A DNA stretch of 64,000 nt. Source: JAXDJJ01 sp034665745. Lineage in GTDB: Bacteria > Actinomycetota > CADDZG01 > WHSQ01. Below the pieces are notes generated by a model. The model did no database searches and was not told where the DNA came from. It saw nothing but the letters and a program-made list of their open reading frames with translations. The stretch spans positions 57,366-121,365 of the forward strand of contig JAXDJJ010000030.1 in NCBI GenBank assembly GCA_034665745.1, given 5' to 3'. Position 1 is the stretch's first letter. Each line of letters opens with the position of its first letter. Of this stretch, positions 33,757-42,464 are shown in pieces. Made by a program: the position numbers and the translations under genes.

Positions 33757-36474
33757 ATGTCCCGGATCATGAAGCTTCAATCGCTCCTAGTGGTTTTCGC
33801 AGTGGTGATCAGCAGCTTGATCGTGGCCGTTCCCGCGTTTGCCGCGTTCGGGGGCACAGTGACCTTTGCTAACGGCGCAGGGAACGCTATCTCTGGTCTG
33901 ACCCAGACCTATGCATTCAAGGTCGTTAACTCAGGCACCGGAGCTATCGGCGCCGGTGGAGTCACCGCAAGAGCGGGTGACCCATCGATCAACTACGTGC
34001 GTTTCAAGGCCGAGAACCCCTTCGGTGAGATCGTGCCGACCCAGCCGAACGCCCTGGCCGGGTGGGATTACTCGCTTCGTGACACGGACAGTGACCTGAT
34101 CATGGACACGGTCATCTACAAGAACACCGACGCTGCCCAGAAGATCGCTCCTGCCGACACTGCCGGCAAGACCTTCTCGTTCAGCGCAACTGCTCCTACG
34201 GTTGCAGTCGACCAGGCGATCAAGTGGTCGGTGCAGATCTCGAGCGACGGCGGCACGACCGGTAAGTCGCTGGCAGGTACGCCCACGACGACCGTGCGTC
34301 CCCTCGTTGTGACGGCCGTCAACCTCGCCGGTCCGGTTGGTGCAACGGACGGCACGGTTACCACGGGTCAGCCCAACATCAGCGTCGCTTCCGTCGTCCA
34401 GAACTACGGCTCGGACGCGCTGGTCGTAGACCCTTCGCTCGCTTCGAACAACCCCACCGACACCGTGACCGACCTCCCGGCAGTTTCGATCGACCCGGGC
34501 CAGAACGTCACGTTCCCGTTCAACGTTGACCTCGGTTCCGCAACGACGGCTCGTTCGTTCACGGCTTCCGCTTCTGCTCCCGGCGCAACTGCAGCAAGCA
34601 TCGGCGGTGCAGCGATCACCGGTTTCGAGAGCGCACCTACGTTCTCGTACCCGGCGGCCAACACCGTCAGCCCGGGTGCAGGCGTGAGCGGTTCGAGCGC
34701 GACCTTCGCGATGAACCTCAACAAGGACAACACCCCGCCTTCGGTTGACTTCAACCTGGCGAACACCCTCCTCACATTCTCGGACACGGCCGGCCACAAC
34801 TTCAGCACCTCGTTGGCCACCCCGACGAACACGACACGCGACGCACAGTCGCTCGGTCTCGCTTTCGCATCTGTCACGATCCCCGGCAGCGCTGCCACGC
34901 GTGACTACGACGGTGTGTACTCAGGGTCGCTGACCGTTAGCGGTACCGACTCCAACGGAGCTCCCGTCTTGCAGACGATCTCCCTTGGCGACGACCGTTA
35001 CGAGATCGACAACCTGGTGCCTTATGTCCTTCCGACACTTACCGGCCCGAACGGTCAGACCGTCAAGGACTCGAGCAACCAGGATGTTCCGGTTGCTAGG
35101 GACGGCCAGACCCTGACCATCGGTGGTTCGATCAAGAAGAGTGCAGACGCCGGAGCTCCTGCGGACGCAACTGCCACCATCACCGACTGCTGGTTGGTCG
35201 TCGAGGATGCTGCGAACGCCCCCGTGTCGCGCACCCCGATCGCTCTGTCTAACTGCAAGTCCACTGCAGGCACGATCTCCGGAACGACCACGCTTCAGAG
35301 CGGCGGGCTGCCCGCGGGCAACGCGTACGTGAGCATGATCGTGAAGGATGTCGCAGGCAACTCGACGCAGGAGATCCGCTCAAGCGCAGTCATCATCGAC
35401 AACCTTGCTCCGGTCATCACAAGCGCAATCACGGGTTGTGGTGCAGGTGCGGCTGTCGGTTGCGTGGATCAGAGCACGATCCGTGTGTTCCTGAGCGAGC
35501 CGGTCAAGGGTGACTTCCTTGCTGCGGACTTCATGGTCACGAGCCATGTCGTTTCGTCTGCCAGCTCTGCATGCACCGCCACCACGGCTTGCAGCAGCGT
35601 CACCCTGACCCTGGGTGACACGTTCACAGACGACGCACGCCCGACCGTCAAGTACGCCTTCCAGGGAGTCGCCCCCGTTCGGACCCAGCCAGCTGACGGA
35701 CCGAAGCAGACCCTGGCCGGTGCAACCTTGACTGCTGCCGACGGCATCGTTCCCGACCTGCCGACGCTCGACACGGTCACGCAGGACGGACGCAATGCCG
35801 ATGGCTCTGCGGTGTCCAACCCCCGTGCAGAACAGGATGGGGCGTTCTACACGAACCAGGAAGCTCCCGTCTTCGAGATCGGTGGCCTGGCTCAGTTCTA
35901 CACGGGCCTCGTTGCAATCGACACGAACAACTCGGGTGACTATGAGCCCAACACCGACCAGATCGTCGCTCAGTGCATCGTCGAGGCGGCTGCTGCCGAC
36001 TCGGTTTCCTGCCCGGCTGCTGCACCTCTGGGTGGAGACGGCTCTTACAGCCTGCTCGTTGCTTCTCGGGACGGTCAGGGCAACCTGAGCAAGGGCAGTG
36101 ACCTTGCACTCGATGGCAAGAGCGGCCGTCCCGCTGCCTTGATCATCGACAACGTTGCCCCGACGCCGAGTGGCTACACGGCAACGGGTACCGACCTTGT
36201 CGTTGCGTTCAGCGAGCCCCTCGGCTTCGGTCGTGACGCATTCGTGGACTGGTTGCCGAGAGAGATCCTTGCCAATGGCAAGCGTGAGTCTTTCGACGTC
36301 AGTAGCGTCAGTGGCACTGGTGCATCCCGCACCGTTGCGATCGACGACACCGACTACGTCGTCGGTGACGCAGACGAGTTGATCTACAACTTGGAAGGCA
36401 CGACCAACGAGGCCTACCAGGACCGTGCCGGCAACTACCTCGGTGACAAGTTCATCTTGGTGGCCGGAGCGTAG
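33757..36474 (+). CDS. Secreted Ig-like surface protein, candidate S-layer-type protein
   Basis: The ATG at 33757 has AAGGAG six nt upstream and starts a signal peptide (LQSLLVVFAVVISSLIVAVP, cleavage near AFA). The 905-residue mature protein is a chain of Ser/Thr/Asp-rich beta domains with few Cys. C-terminal segments (TGTDLVVAFSEPLGFGRDAF and an SSVSGTGASRTVAI strand) match the SwmB-like modules of the next gene. Codon use is unusually uniform (many GCT/TCC/GAC/AAC), it has a strong ribosome binding site and a perfect terminator, all consistent with high expression. An S-layer or major surface role is inference. Confidence 0.78.
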   Translation: MSRIMKLQSLLVVFAVVISSLIVAVPAFAAFGGTVTFANGAGNAISGLTQTYAFKVVNSGTGAIGAGGVTARAGDPSINYVRFKAENPFGEIVPTQPNALAGWDYSLRDTDSDLIMDTVIYKNTDAAQKIAPADTAGKTFSFSATAPTVAVDQAIKWSVQISSDGGTTGKSLAGTPTTTVRPLVVTAVNLAGPVGATDGTVTTGQPNISVASVVQNYGSDALVVDPSLASNNPTDTVTDLPAVSIDPGQNVTFPFNVDLGSATTARSFTASASAPGATAASIGGAAITGFESAPTFSYPAANTVSPGAGVSGSSATFAMNLNKDNTPPSVDFNLANTLLTFSDTAGHNFSTSLATPTNTTRDAQSLGLAFASVTIPGSAATRDYDGVYSGSLTVSGTDSNGAPVLQTISLGDDRYEIDNLVPYVLPTLTGPNGQTVKDSSNQDVPVARDGQTLTIGGSIKKSADAGAPADATATITDCWLVVEDAANAPVSRTPIALSNCKSTAGTISGTTTLQSGGLPAGNAYVSMIVKDVAGNSTQEIRSSAVIIDNLAPVITSAITGCGAGAAVGCVDQSTIRVFLSEPVKGDFLAADFMVTSHVVSSASSACTATTACSSVTLTLGDTFTDDARPTVKYAFQGVAPVRTQPADGPKQTLAGATLTAADGIVPDLPTLDTVTQDGRNADGSAVSNPRAEQDGAFYTNQEAPVFEIGGLAQFYTGLVAIDTNNSGDYEPNTDQIVAQCIVEAAAADSVSCPAAAPLGGDGSYSLLVASRDGQGNLSKGSDLALDGKSGRPAALIIDNVAPTPSGYTATGTDLVVAFSEPLGFGRDAFVDWLPREILANGKRESFDVSSVSGTGASRTVAIDDTDYVVGDADELIYNLEGTTNEAYQDRAGNYLGDKFILVAGA

Positions 36475-36493
36475 GTTCAAGCGAAACAACCAA

Positions 36494-36525
36494 AGAGGGT
36501 CGCCTTCGGGCGGCCCTCTTTTTTT
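36494..36525 (+). terminator. Rho-independent terminator of the candidate S-layer gene
   Basis: AGAGGGTCGCC pairs with GGCGGCCCTCT around a TTCG tetraloop (one G-T pair), followed by seven T. It lies 20 bases after the stop codon. Confidence 0.92.
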
Positions 36526-36652
36526 GTTCAAGAAAACCCCCTAACTTGGGCATAAGGGTCCCTGCGGGATCGTTCATTCGCAAGGAGACCTTCGAGTTGC
36601 GGCGAATCGACGCTAAGGGTGGGGGTTCGTGTTCCGAATAGATAAGGACGAG

Positions 36653-39600
36653 ATGATGCGCGGACAAAAGCTTGTATCGCTTCGGTTGTTCATCGCGGTT
36701 CTAACGATCGCGCTGTCTGCCGCGCCTTCCATAGCGTTCGCACAAACGGAACCACCTCTCATCGCGCGTCCTCAGATCACGGGTCCCCACGCTGCTTGTC
36801 CGGGAGTCGTCGACGAGGGTGAAGACATCATGACGGTGTCAGGCACCGCGACGCCCGGCGCGACGCTGACGAAAGCGATCGTCAGACAGTTCAAAGCGGA
36901 CGGGAGCGCGCTGGCGTTCGAGCGCAACGTCATGAGCCAGGATCTGGGCGCGGGCCGGGTGCAGCTTTCTGCAGACGGCAACTTCTCGGGATCGATCACA
37001 TCCGTGTTGGATCCGGCTGCAACTTCCTTCGCGCTCGTAGTTACGGTCACCAAGGGAGCCGAAACTGTCACCGAAGGGTCGAATGAACTAACGATCGATC
37101 GCATCGTGCCGACCATCGATCAGATCAAGACGACTTCTGCAACGACGATGATCGCAACCTTTAGCGAGGACGTGTTCCTTCCGGGTAATACATCGGATTC
37201 TCCGCTCGACTGGAACCGCCGGGGTGACCCGACGCAGCGACCCTCGAGTGTTTCCGGCGCGGGCGCAACGCGCACGTTGACGTTCGGGGGGATGAACTTC
37301 ACAGAGGACGAACTTCCCGAGATCAGTTATTTCCCGCCAGCGACGCGCCCCACCTACAAAGACTGTGTGAATCACGATGTGGTTCACACGACCTCTGCGC
37401 CATTCACGCGCAACGCCGTGGACCGATTCCTTCCGCGCGTTCCGGTGATCCAGTCGATCGATGGACAGGGGGTAGGCACCGATAACCGCGCCGCGGGGCA
37501 GGCAACCTCATTCGATGTCATCGTCGGAACGGCAACCAACGGCCACACGATCAAGCTGTGGCGCGAGTCGAACGGCGTGAGCGGCCTGCAACCGTCGGGC
37601 GACACCGTCCAAGGTGAAGCCACCGTTGCCGGCGGCACGGTCACGATCCCCGCAGCGCCTGGGGGGCCGGACGGGGAGTACACGTTCTATGCCCGGGCTA
37701 CAGACATCCACGGCAACCCGAGTGACTCGGCCGACGAGGCCATCTACCGCCTGGATACTTCGGCCCCAACCGCCCTGCGCGCGGTCTCGAACAACAGCAA
37801 GGTCACCGTTGCGTTCAACGAACCGCTCGAGACCGGCGGGAACAACACCGCGGACTGGACAGTCGAGTCGACCGGGGTTGGTGGGATCACCGTTACCCAC
37901 CAGGTGACGAGCGTTTCTGGGACCGGTGACGTCCGCGACCTCCAGGTATCGGGGGTTCCCAATGGCGCACGCGTGTCGTACACCCCGCCTGCCAGCAATC
38001 CCTATAAGAACGAGGCCGGACTCGCACTTGCGGCGTTCGGGCCGATCACGGTCGAGGGTTTGATCCCAAGCACGATCGACCTAACACCCGAGGATGTCCT
38101 CGTGGCGGTCACCGACAACCACACCGTGACCGTGAGCGTGAAGGATGACTTCGGCACTCTCGTCCCCGGCGGCGACGTTGTCCTTCGAGCCGTGTCTGGA
38201 CCGAGTGCTACCCGCAACGTCGATGGATCCGCGTCGACCCCGGTTGGTGTGATCGGCACTTGTTCGAGCCAGGCTAACGGGACCTGCACGTTCGTCTACA
38301 CGTCGTCCACAACTGGGACCGATGTCCTCCAAGCATGGTTGGGCAGTCCCAACACACCCCCGTCTGCAGAACCTCGGGACGAGACCGGCGCCGACCAGAA
38401 GGGCCAGGATGTTGGGCAGGTGACCTGGACCGTTCAGAATGCGGACCTATCTCTCGATGTGTCACCGGAGAACTCGTCCGGTCCGCTCAACTCGCCGTTC
38501 ACCCCCACCATCGATGTCGAATCGGTCGGTGGGGCTTCGCCCGGTTCGAAGGTCGAGGGTGTCAACGTAGACGCTCGTGTGATCGGCGGGCCGAACAACG
38601 GGACCAGGATCGGCGACTGCACGACGGGCGCTCAGGGCACGTGTGCTCTCAACCCCACGTCCACCGTGACCGGTACCGACACGATCCAGTTCTGGATCGA
38701 CGCGAACAACGACAACTCATCCGCGGGCGAACTCGATGGCGGCAGCAACGAGGCCGTCGACCCATCTGCGGATCCGTCGCCGCTGGCGCCTCCCGATGAT
38801 CCCGTACAGGACGTCGTCACGCACACGTGGACCGCGGCAACGGTTCAGTACCTGAACCTCGAGCCCGAGGTCTCGACCGGGCGGATCGGTGAGGCGCGGT
38901 CGATGACCTTCAGCGTCATCAACCAGAACGGCGATGCGATCCAGGGTCTAAATGTCGATGCTCGGGTTCTCTCCGGACCGAACGCCGGGACATCTGTTGG
39001 CGAATGCACCACGGACGTCCTCGGCGAGTGTCGCCTCACCTACACCTCCAACGCGAAGGGCACCGACGCGATCCAAGCGTGGATCGATACGAATGGCGAT
39101 GACGTTCCCGGAGAAGCAACCGTGTTGGAGGCAAGGAGTGAGGCTCCGACGCAGGACGAGAACGACCAGGACGTGATCGAGGCCACCTGGACCGCCAGCA
39201 GCGACACCTTGTTCTTGAATACGACACCTGAGAAAGGTCTGCACAACGTCGGGACCAGTGCACCTCTGTCTCTCAAGGTCATCGACGGCACCGACGTGGT
39301 CCGTGCCAACGAGGACGTTGCGGCGAGGGTCGTGTCCGGGCCGAGCAAGGATCGGGACATCGACTCCAACACCGCTACCCCTGCTGGATTCATCGGCCGG
39401 TGCACCACAGGGGCGACGGGCACGTGCAGCGTCACCTACGGCTCGACCGTCAAGGGATCCGATGTCGTGCTGACGTGGTTGGACGCAGATCACAACGGCG
39501 AATCCAACGAGGTTTCGGCGGCCGAGCCCGCAACCGAATCGACCGGGAACGACGTGCCCGGCCACGATGTGGTCGAAGTCACGTGGGTCGCGGAAGATGC

Positions 39601-40174
39601 CCCGACGCGTCTGTTGAGCCTCGACACCTCTTCAGACAGTTCGGCACTGCGCGCGCCGGTGACCCTGTCCGGTGTCTTGGACGTATCTGGGTCATGTCCG
39701 GCGGCGACCATCTCTATCGAACGCAAACGCCCGGGCCGGGACTTCACGGCGTGGCGCAGCAAGGACCCATCGTCCGATGGGACCTGGTCGTTGACCTTCA
39801 GGCCGACCCAGACCGCCTCTTACCGGGCGTCCGTCGGGGCTACCGGCGATTGCGCTGCCCTCAGCGAGGTGGTTCTGGTCGAGGTCGGTTCGAAGGTCTT
39901 CGCCCGGCTCATCGATGACCAGATCCGCACGGGCGAGTGTGCCGTCGTGCGTGGGAACGTGGCGCCGCGGAAGGCCGGCAAGACCGTGACCCTCCAGCTC
40001 CAGAAGGCATCTGGCTTCCAGAGAGTGGCAACCACCACGGTGGGTCGTCAGTCCTTGTACCGGTTCGAGACCTGTCCCACAGGAGCCGGGACCAAGGTCT
40101 ACCGGGTCCGTTTCGAGGGAGACGCCAAGAACCTCGGCTCGACCAGTTCACTGCTGAACCTGCGGGTCCGCTAG
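36653..40174 (+). CDS. Large secreted protein with SwmB-like and Big_1-like Ig repeats
   Basis: The start is ATG 36653 or 36656 (AAGGA just upstream); GTG 36629 is an alternative. The ~1173-residue protein has a signal peptide ending AIAFA-like (APSIAFAQ). Early domains carry SwmB-type motifs (TTSATTMIATFSEDVFLPGN; NNSKVTVAFNEPLETGGNNT). About five Big_1-like repeats follow (consensus GxNVDARVxSGP, GxCTT, GTCxxTYTS, GTDxIQxWID). Two C-terminal Cys-containing modules resemble the tails of the 1-7 kb proteins. It lacks RTX repeats. The Big_1 repeats are the short form of the NVDIH module, without the His-rich insert. Surface or adhesion role inferred. Confidence 0.82.
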   Translation: MMRGQKLVSLRLFIAVLTIALSAAPSIAFAQTEPPLIARPQITGPHAACPGVVDEGEDIMTVSGTATPGATLTKAIVRQFKADGSALAFERNVMSQDLGAGRVQLSADGNFSGSITSVLDPAATSFALVVTVTKGAETVTEGSNELTIDRIVPTIDQIKTTSATTMIATFSEDVFLPGNTSDSPLDWNRRGDPTQRPSSVSGAGATRTLTFGGMNFTEDELPEISYFPPATRPTYKDCVNHDVVHTTSAPFTRNAVDRFLPRVPVIQSIDGQGVGTDNRAAGQATSFDVIVGTATNGHTIKLWRESNGVSGLQPSGDTVQGEATVAGGTVTIPAAPGGPDGEYTFYARATDIHGNPSDSADEAIYRLDTSAPTALRAVSNNSKVTVAFNEPLETGGNNTADWTVESTGVGGITVTHQVTSVSGTGDVRDLQVSGVPNGARVSYTPPASNPYKNEAGLALAAFGPITVEGLIPSTIDLTPEDVLVAVTDNHTVTVSVKDDFGTLVPGGDVVLRAVSGPSATRNVDGSASTPVGVIGTCSSQANGTCTFVYTSSTTGTDVLQAWLGSPNTPPSAEPRDETGADQKGQDVGQVTWTVQNADLSLDVSPENSSGPLNSPFTPTIDVESVGGASPGSKVEGVNVDARVIGGPNNGTRIGDCTTGAQGTCALNPTSTVTGTDTIQFWIDANNDNSSAGELDGGSNEAVDPSADPSPLAPPDDPVQDVVTHTWTAATVQYLNLEPEVSTGRIGEARSMTFSVINQNGDAIQGLNVDARVLSGPNAGTSVGECTTDVLGECRLTYTSNAKGTDAIQAWIDTNGDDVPGEATVLEARSEAPTQDENDQDVIEATWTASSDTLFLNTTPEKGLHNVGTSAPLSLKVIDGTDVVRANEDVAARVVSGPSKDRDIDSNTATPAGFIGRCTTGATGTCSVTYGSTVKGSDVVLTWLDADHNGESNEVSAAEPATESTGNDVPGHDVVEVTWVAEDAPTRLLSLDTSSDSSALRAPVTLSGVLDVSGSCPAATISIERKRPGRDFTAWRSKDPSSDGTWSLTFRPTQTASYRASVGATGDCAALSEVVLVEVGSKVFARLIDDQIRTGECAVVRGNVAPRKAGKTVTLQLQKASGFQRVATTTVGRQSLYRFETCPTGAGTKVYRVRFEGDAKNLGSTSSLLNLRVR

Positions 40175-40274
40175 CCCCCAGGGCCGCAGGAAAGGCCCTC
40201 GGCCCGGAGAACCCCCAAGGCAAGACAGACGGCTCCTACCTTTGCCGTCGCGGGCACACGCTGGAGTAGAGACG

Positions 40275-41555
40275 ATGGCCTCAACCGTTTGGCGCTTGAC
40301 GATCTCGGATGGGAAGCCGCGCGTCGGCGATTCCGACATCCCTCTCGAGCTCTTCTTTGATGGTTTGAAGAGGATCGTCTTCGTCGAGGACCGCAAAGAC
40401 CTCGAGCAGATCGGTTCCGGTGATCTCGGTGTCGCCCTCGGGGGGGCCGCGGGTCGCACTGTTGGAGCCCTGAAGCGTTCCGCCGCGAAGCTGCACAAGC
40501 TCGGTGCCGCCGGTCTCTTGGTTCACGAACGTGTTCTCGACGCCGATGCGGGCGCCAAGACATCTCGACCCGAAGGACCGTTTCCTCTCGTACTCATCGG
40601 CCGCGACGTCGAATGGCCTGACGTGCTCCAGCCCTTGATGCGGATCGATACGAGTTTGCGTGGTCAGTTCGGCAATGTTGAGATCCGTCGTGCCGACCTC
40701 GCGCGCGAGATCCTCGAGAACGAGGGAAAGCTCCACGTCGACGCAGCGACCGCGGCTGAGATCGGTCTCGACCTGTCGATGCCTCGCCGCGTCATCTACC
40801 TGGCACCGACCGAAGACATGGACGACGCGATGAAAGCGCGCTTGGAAGAAGCGGTCGCGTTCCATCTCCTCGATCACGACGCCTTCGGCACGGTCATCTC
40901 TGACGGCAACGTGCTCGTCGCTATCGAAACGATGAATCACGTGGTCGGTATGCGTGACCGTCTTGCAACCGGATTGCTGTTCAGGGCTCGCACCGTCCAA
41001 GGGATGTGTGACATCGCGGTCGGCACCGGCAGTTACCTCGAAGGATCAGAAGGTCTGTTCAGGTCGTTGCGCGAAGCGCGCTGGTCGGCACAGGTCGGCC
41101 TTCGTCTGAAGGGTCCGAACCACGTGATGGCGTTCGACGATCTCGGTTCGTACGCGTGGCTCGAGCCGATCGCGTTCGATCTTCGAGAGACTGCCATCGC
41201 TGCGATCGAAACGATCGTCGAGAGAGACCTTCGTCAGGGGACACGGTTGCTCGAGACGTTGCAGGTCTACCTCGAGACGCGTCGTTTGAAGGAAGCCTCG
41301 GACCGTTTGTTCATCCACCGCAACACGTTGCGCTACAGACTCGACGCGATCAGCAGATTGACGGGCCATGACGTGCAGGACCCCGATGGGCGTCTCGTCC
41401 TCGAGCTCCAGCTTCGTCTTGCTGTCGCCCGTGGGCTCATCCCTCGCAGTGGGGAGCGGGTCGCCGATCTCGAGGTCGAAGTCGACCCAGAACCGACCGT
41501 TATCTCCCTGGTCCCAGACCCACAGGAGAGCCAAAAGGACCTCAGCTCCAACTGA
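40275..41555 (+). CDS. PucR/CdaR-type transcriptional regulator
   Basis: The ATG at 40275 has GGAG 8 nt upstream. The 426-residue protein has an N-terminal ~120-residue domain, a middle GGDEF-like CdaR region (MRDRLATGLLFRARTVQGMC, then SLREARWSAQVGLRLKGPNH), and the C-terminal PucR helix-turn-helix: LLETLQVYLETRRLKEASDR then LFIHRNTLRYRLDAISRLTG. Such regulators control catabolic or purine genes. No obvious target operon is adjacent; it may control the secreted-protein gene at 41657. Confidence 0.85.
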   Translation: MASTVWRLTISDGKPRVGDSDIPLELFFDGLKRIVFVEDRKDLEQIGSGDLGVALGGAAGRTVGALKRSAAKLHKLGAAGLLVHERVLDADAGAKTSRPEGPFPLVLIGRDVEWPDVLQPLMRIDTSLRGQFGNVEIRRADLAREILENEGKLHVDAATAAEIGLDLSMPRRVIYLAPTEDMDDAMKARLEEAVAFHLLDHDAFGTVISDGNVLVAIETMNHVVGMRDRLATGLLFRARTVQGMCDIAVGTGSYLEGSEGLFRSLREARWSAQVGLRLKGPNHVMAFDDLGSYAWLEPIAFDLRETAIAAIETIVERDLRQGTRLLETLQVYLETRRLKEASDRLFIHRNTLRYRLDAISRLTGHDVQDPDGRLVLELQLRLAVARGLIPRSGERVADLEVEVDPEPTVISLVPDPQESQKDLSSN

Positions 41556-41656
41556 GTTCGTGGGTCTGTGCACTTGCACAACAGGAGAGCGAGCCCCTTG
41601 GGGGAACCTCCGAAACGGGCCTGCACCTGCACGCCCTCGTCCACAGGAGGTTCTCC

Positions 41657-42409
41657 ATGAAGAGATTCGCCCTTGCTGCTCTGGTGGTGATGGGTCTCCA
41701 GGCGTTCCCGGCTTCCGCCGCGCCGCTGCCCGTCGACACCAACCCTCTCGGCACCCTGAAGTCCAACCCTGCCAACGCAGATCAGCAGGCGCCTGCCGGT
41801 GCTTTCCGTCTGGTCGTCGTGTTCGACAACTCCGTGAAGCCGGGTTCGCAGGTCCCCACCGGCCCTGCTACGGGTGGCAACGTGCCGCTGCTGGCTAACG
41901 GTGACTTCGGTGTGCGCTTCACCGGTGGTTCGATCGCCGGAGCTCCTCAGCCGGGCCTCATGGTCGGTCACAGCGCACGGCTCGACGATGTCAAGTCTGC
42001 CGCCGACGGTATGGGTGCCGACGCCCTCCCGGGTGGCGGATTCCCCGCCGACGCCAGCAACGCCGTGAACGGTGTCGCCGGATTCGTTCCCGATGGCGCA
42101 TGCCCCAGCGGTGGCGGTGCTCCTCTCCTATGGGCGTACAGCACTTCGACGACGACCACCGGCCCCGGTCCGCTCTCGGCCGCCCCGTGTCAGACCGTCA
42201 CGAACACCTTGAACGCCGATGGCATCACCTTCACCCGGACCGTCACGACCTGGACCCCTGGGTTCTACGTCGACTTCAAGGTTCCGAGCGGTGGAGCGTG
42301 GGCTCAGTCTGCGTTCATGTACAAGGCAGTTTTCGACAGCGAAGGTGAAGCTGACGACGACTTCTGGAACACCGCCGACATGGTCGGCACCGCGACCTGG
42401 ACCAAGTAG
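41657..42409 (+). CDS. Secreted protein of unknown function
   Basis: The 250-residue product has AGGAGG 5-6 nt before the ATG and a signal peptide (MKRFALAALVVMGLQAFPAS, cleavage near SAA). The mature protein is Gly/Ala/Pro-rich, with FRLVVVFDNSVKPG, a Cys pair (DGACPSGG ... AAPCQT), and a C-terminal VDFKVPSGGAWAQSAFMYKA. No family recognised. The 100-nt leader contains short repeats and a possible 20-codon TTG ORF ending at the start codon. A perfect terminator follows. Confidence 0.75.
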   Translation: MKRFALAALVVMGLQAFPASAAPLPVDTNPLGTLKSNPANADQQAPAGAFRLVVVFDNSVKPGSQVPTGPATGGNVPLLANGDFGVRFTGGSIAGAPQPGLMVGHSARLDDVKSAADGMGADALPGGGFPADASNAVNGVAGFVPDGACPSGGGAPLLWAYSTSTTTTGPGPLSAAPCQTVTNTLNADGITFTRTVTTWTPGFYVDFKVPSGGAWAQSAFMYKAVFDSEGEADDDFWNTADMVGTATWTK

Positions 42410-42433
42410 CACTCCTCGTTCGTAACGCTGTTC

Positions 42434-42463
42434 GAAGGGCCTGCCGGAAACGGCAGGCCCTTC
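42434..42463. terminator. Shared terminator between convergent genes
   Basis: A perfect 13-bp stem, GAAGGGCCTGCCG with CGGCAGGCCCTTC, surrounds a GAAA tetraloop. It lies 24 bases after the secreted-protein stop and directly before the stop of the convergent membrane gene at 42465. T-tracts are short, so it is listed as bidirectional. Confidence 0.8.
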
Positions 42464-42464
42464 T

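Noticed and set aside
41591..41660. A 20-codon TTG leader ORF ending at the start of the secreted protein at 41657
   Set aside because: It has a usable ribosome binding site, but no conserved or regulatory feature such as codon runs, and the 100-nt leader matched no riboswitch I could recall.
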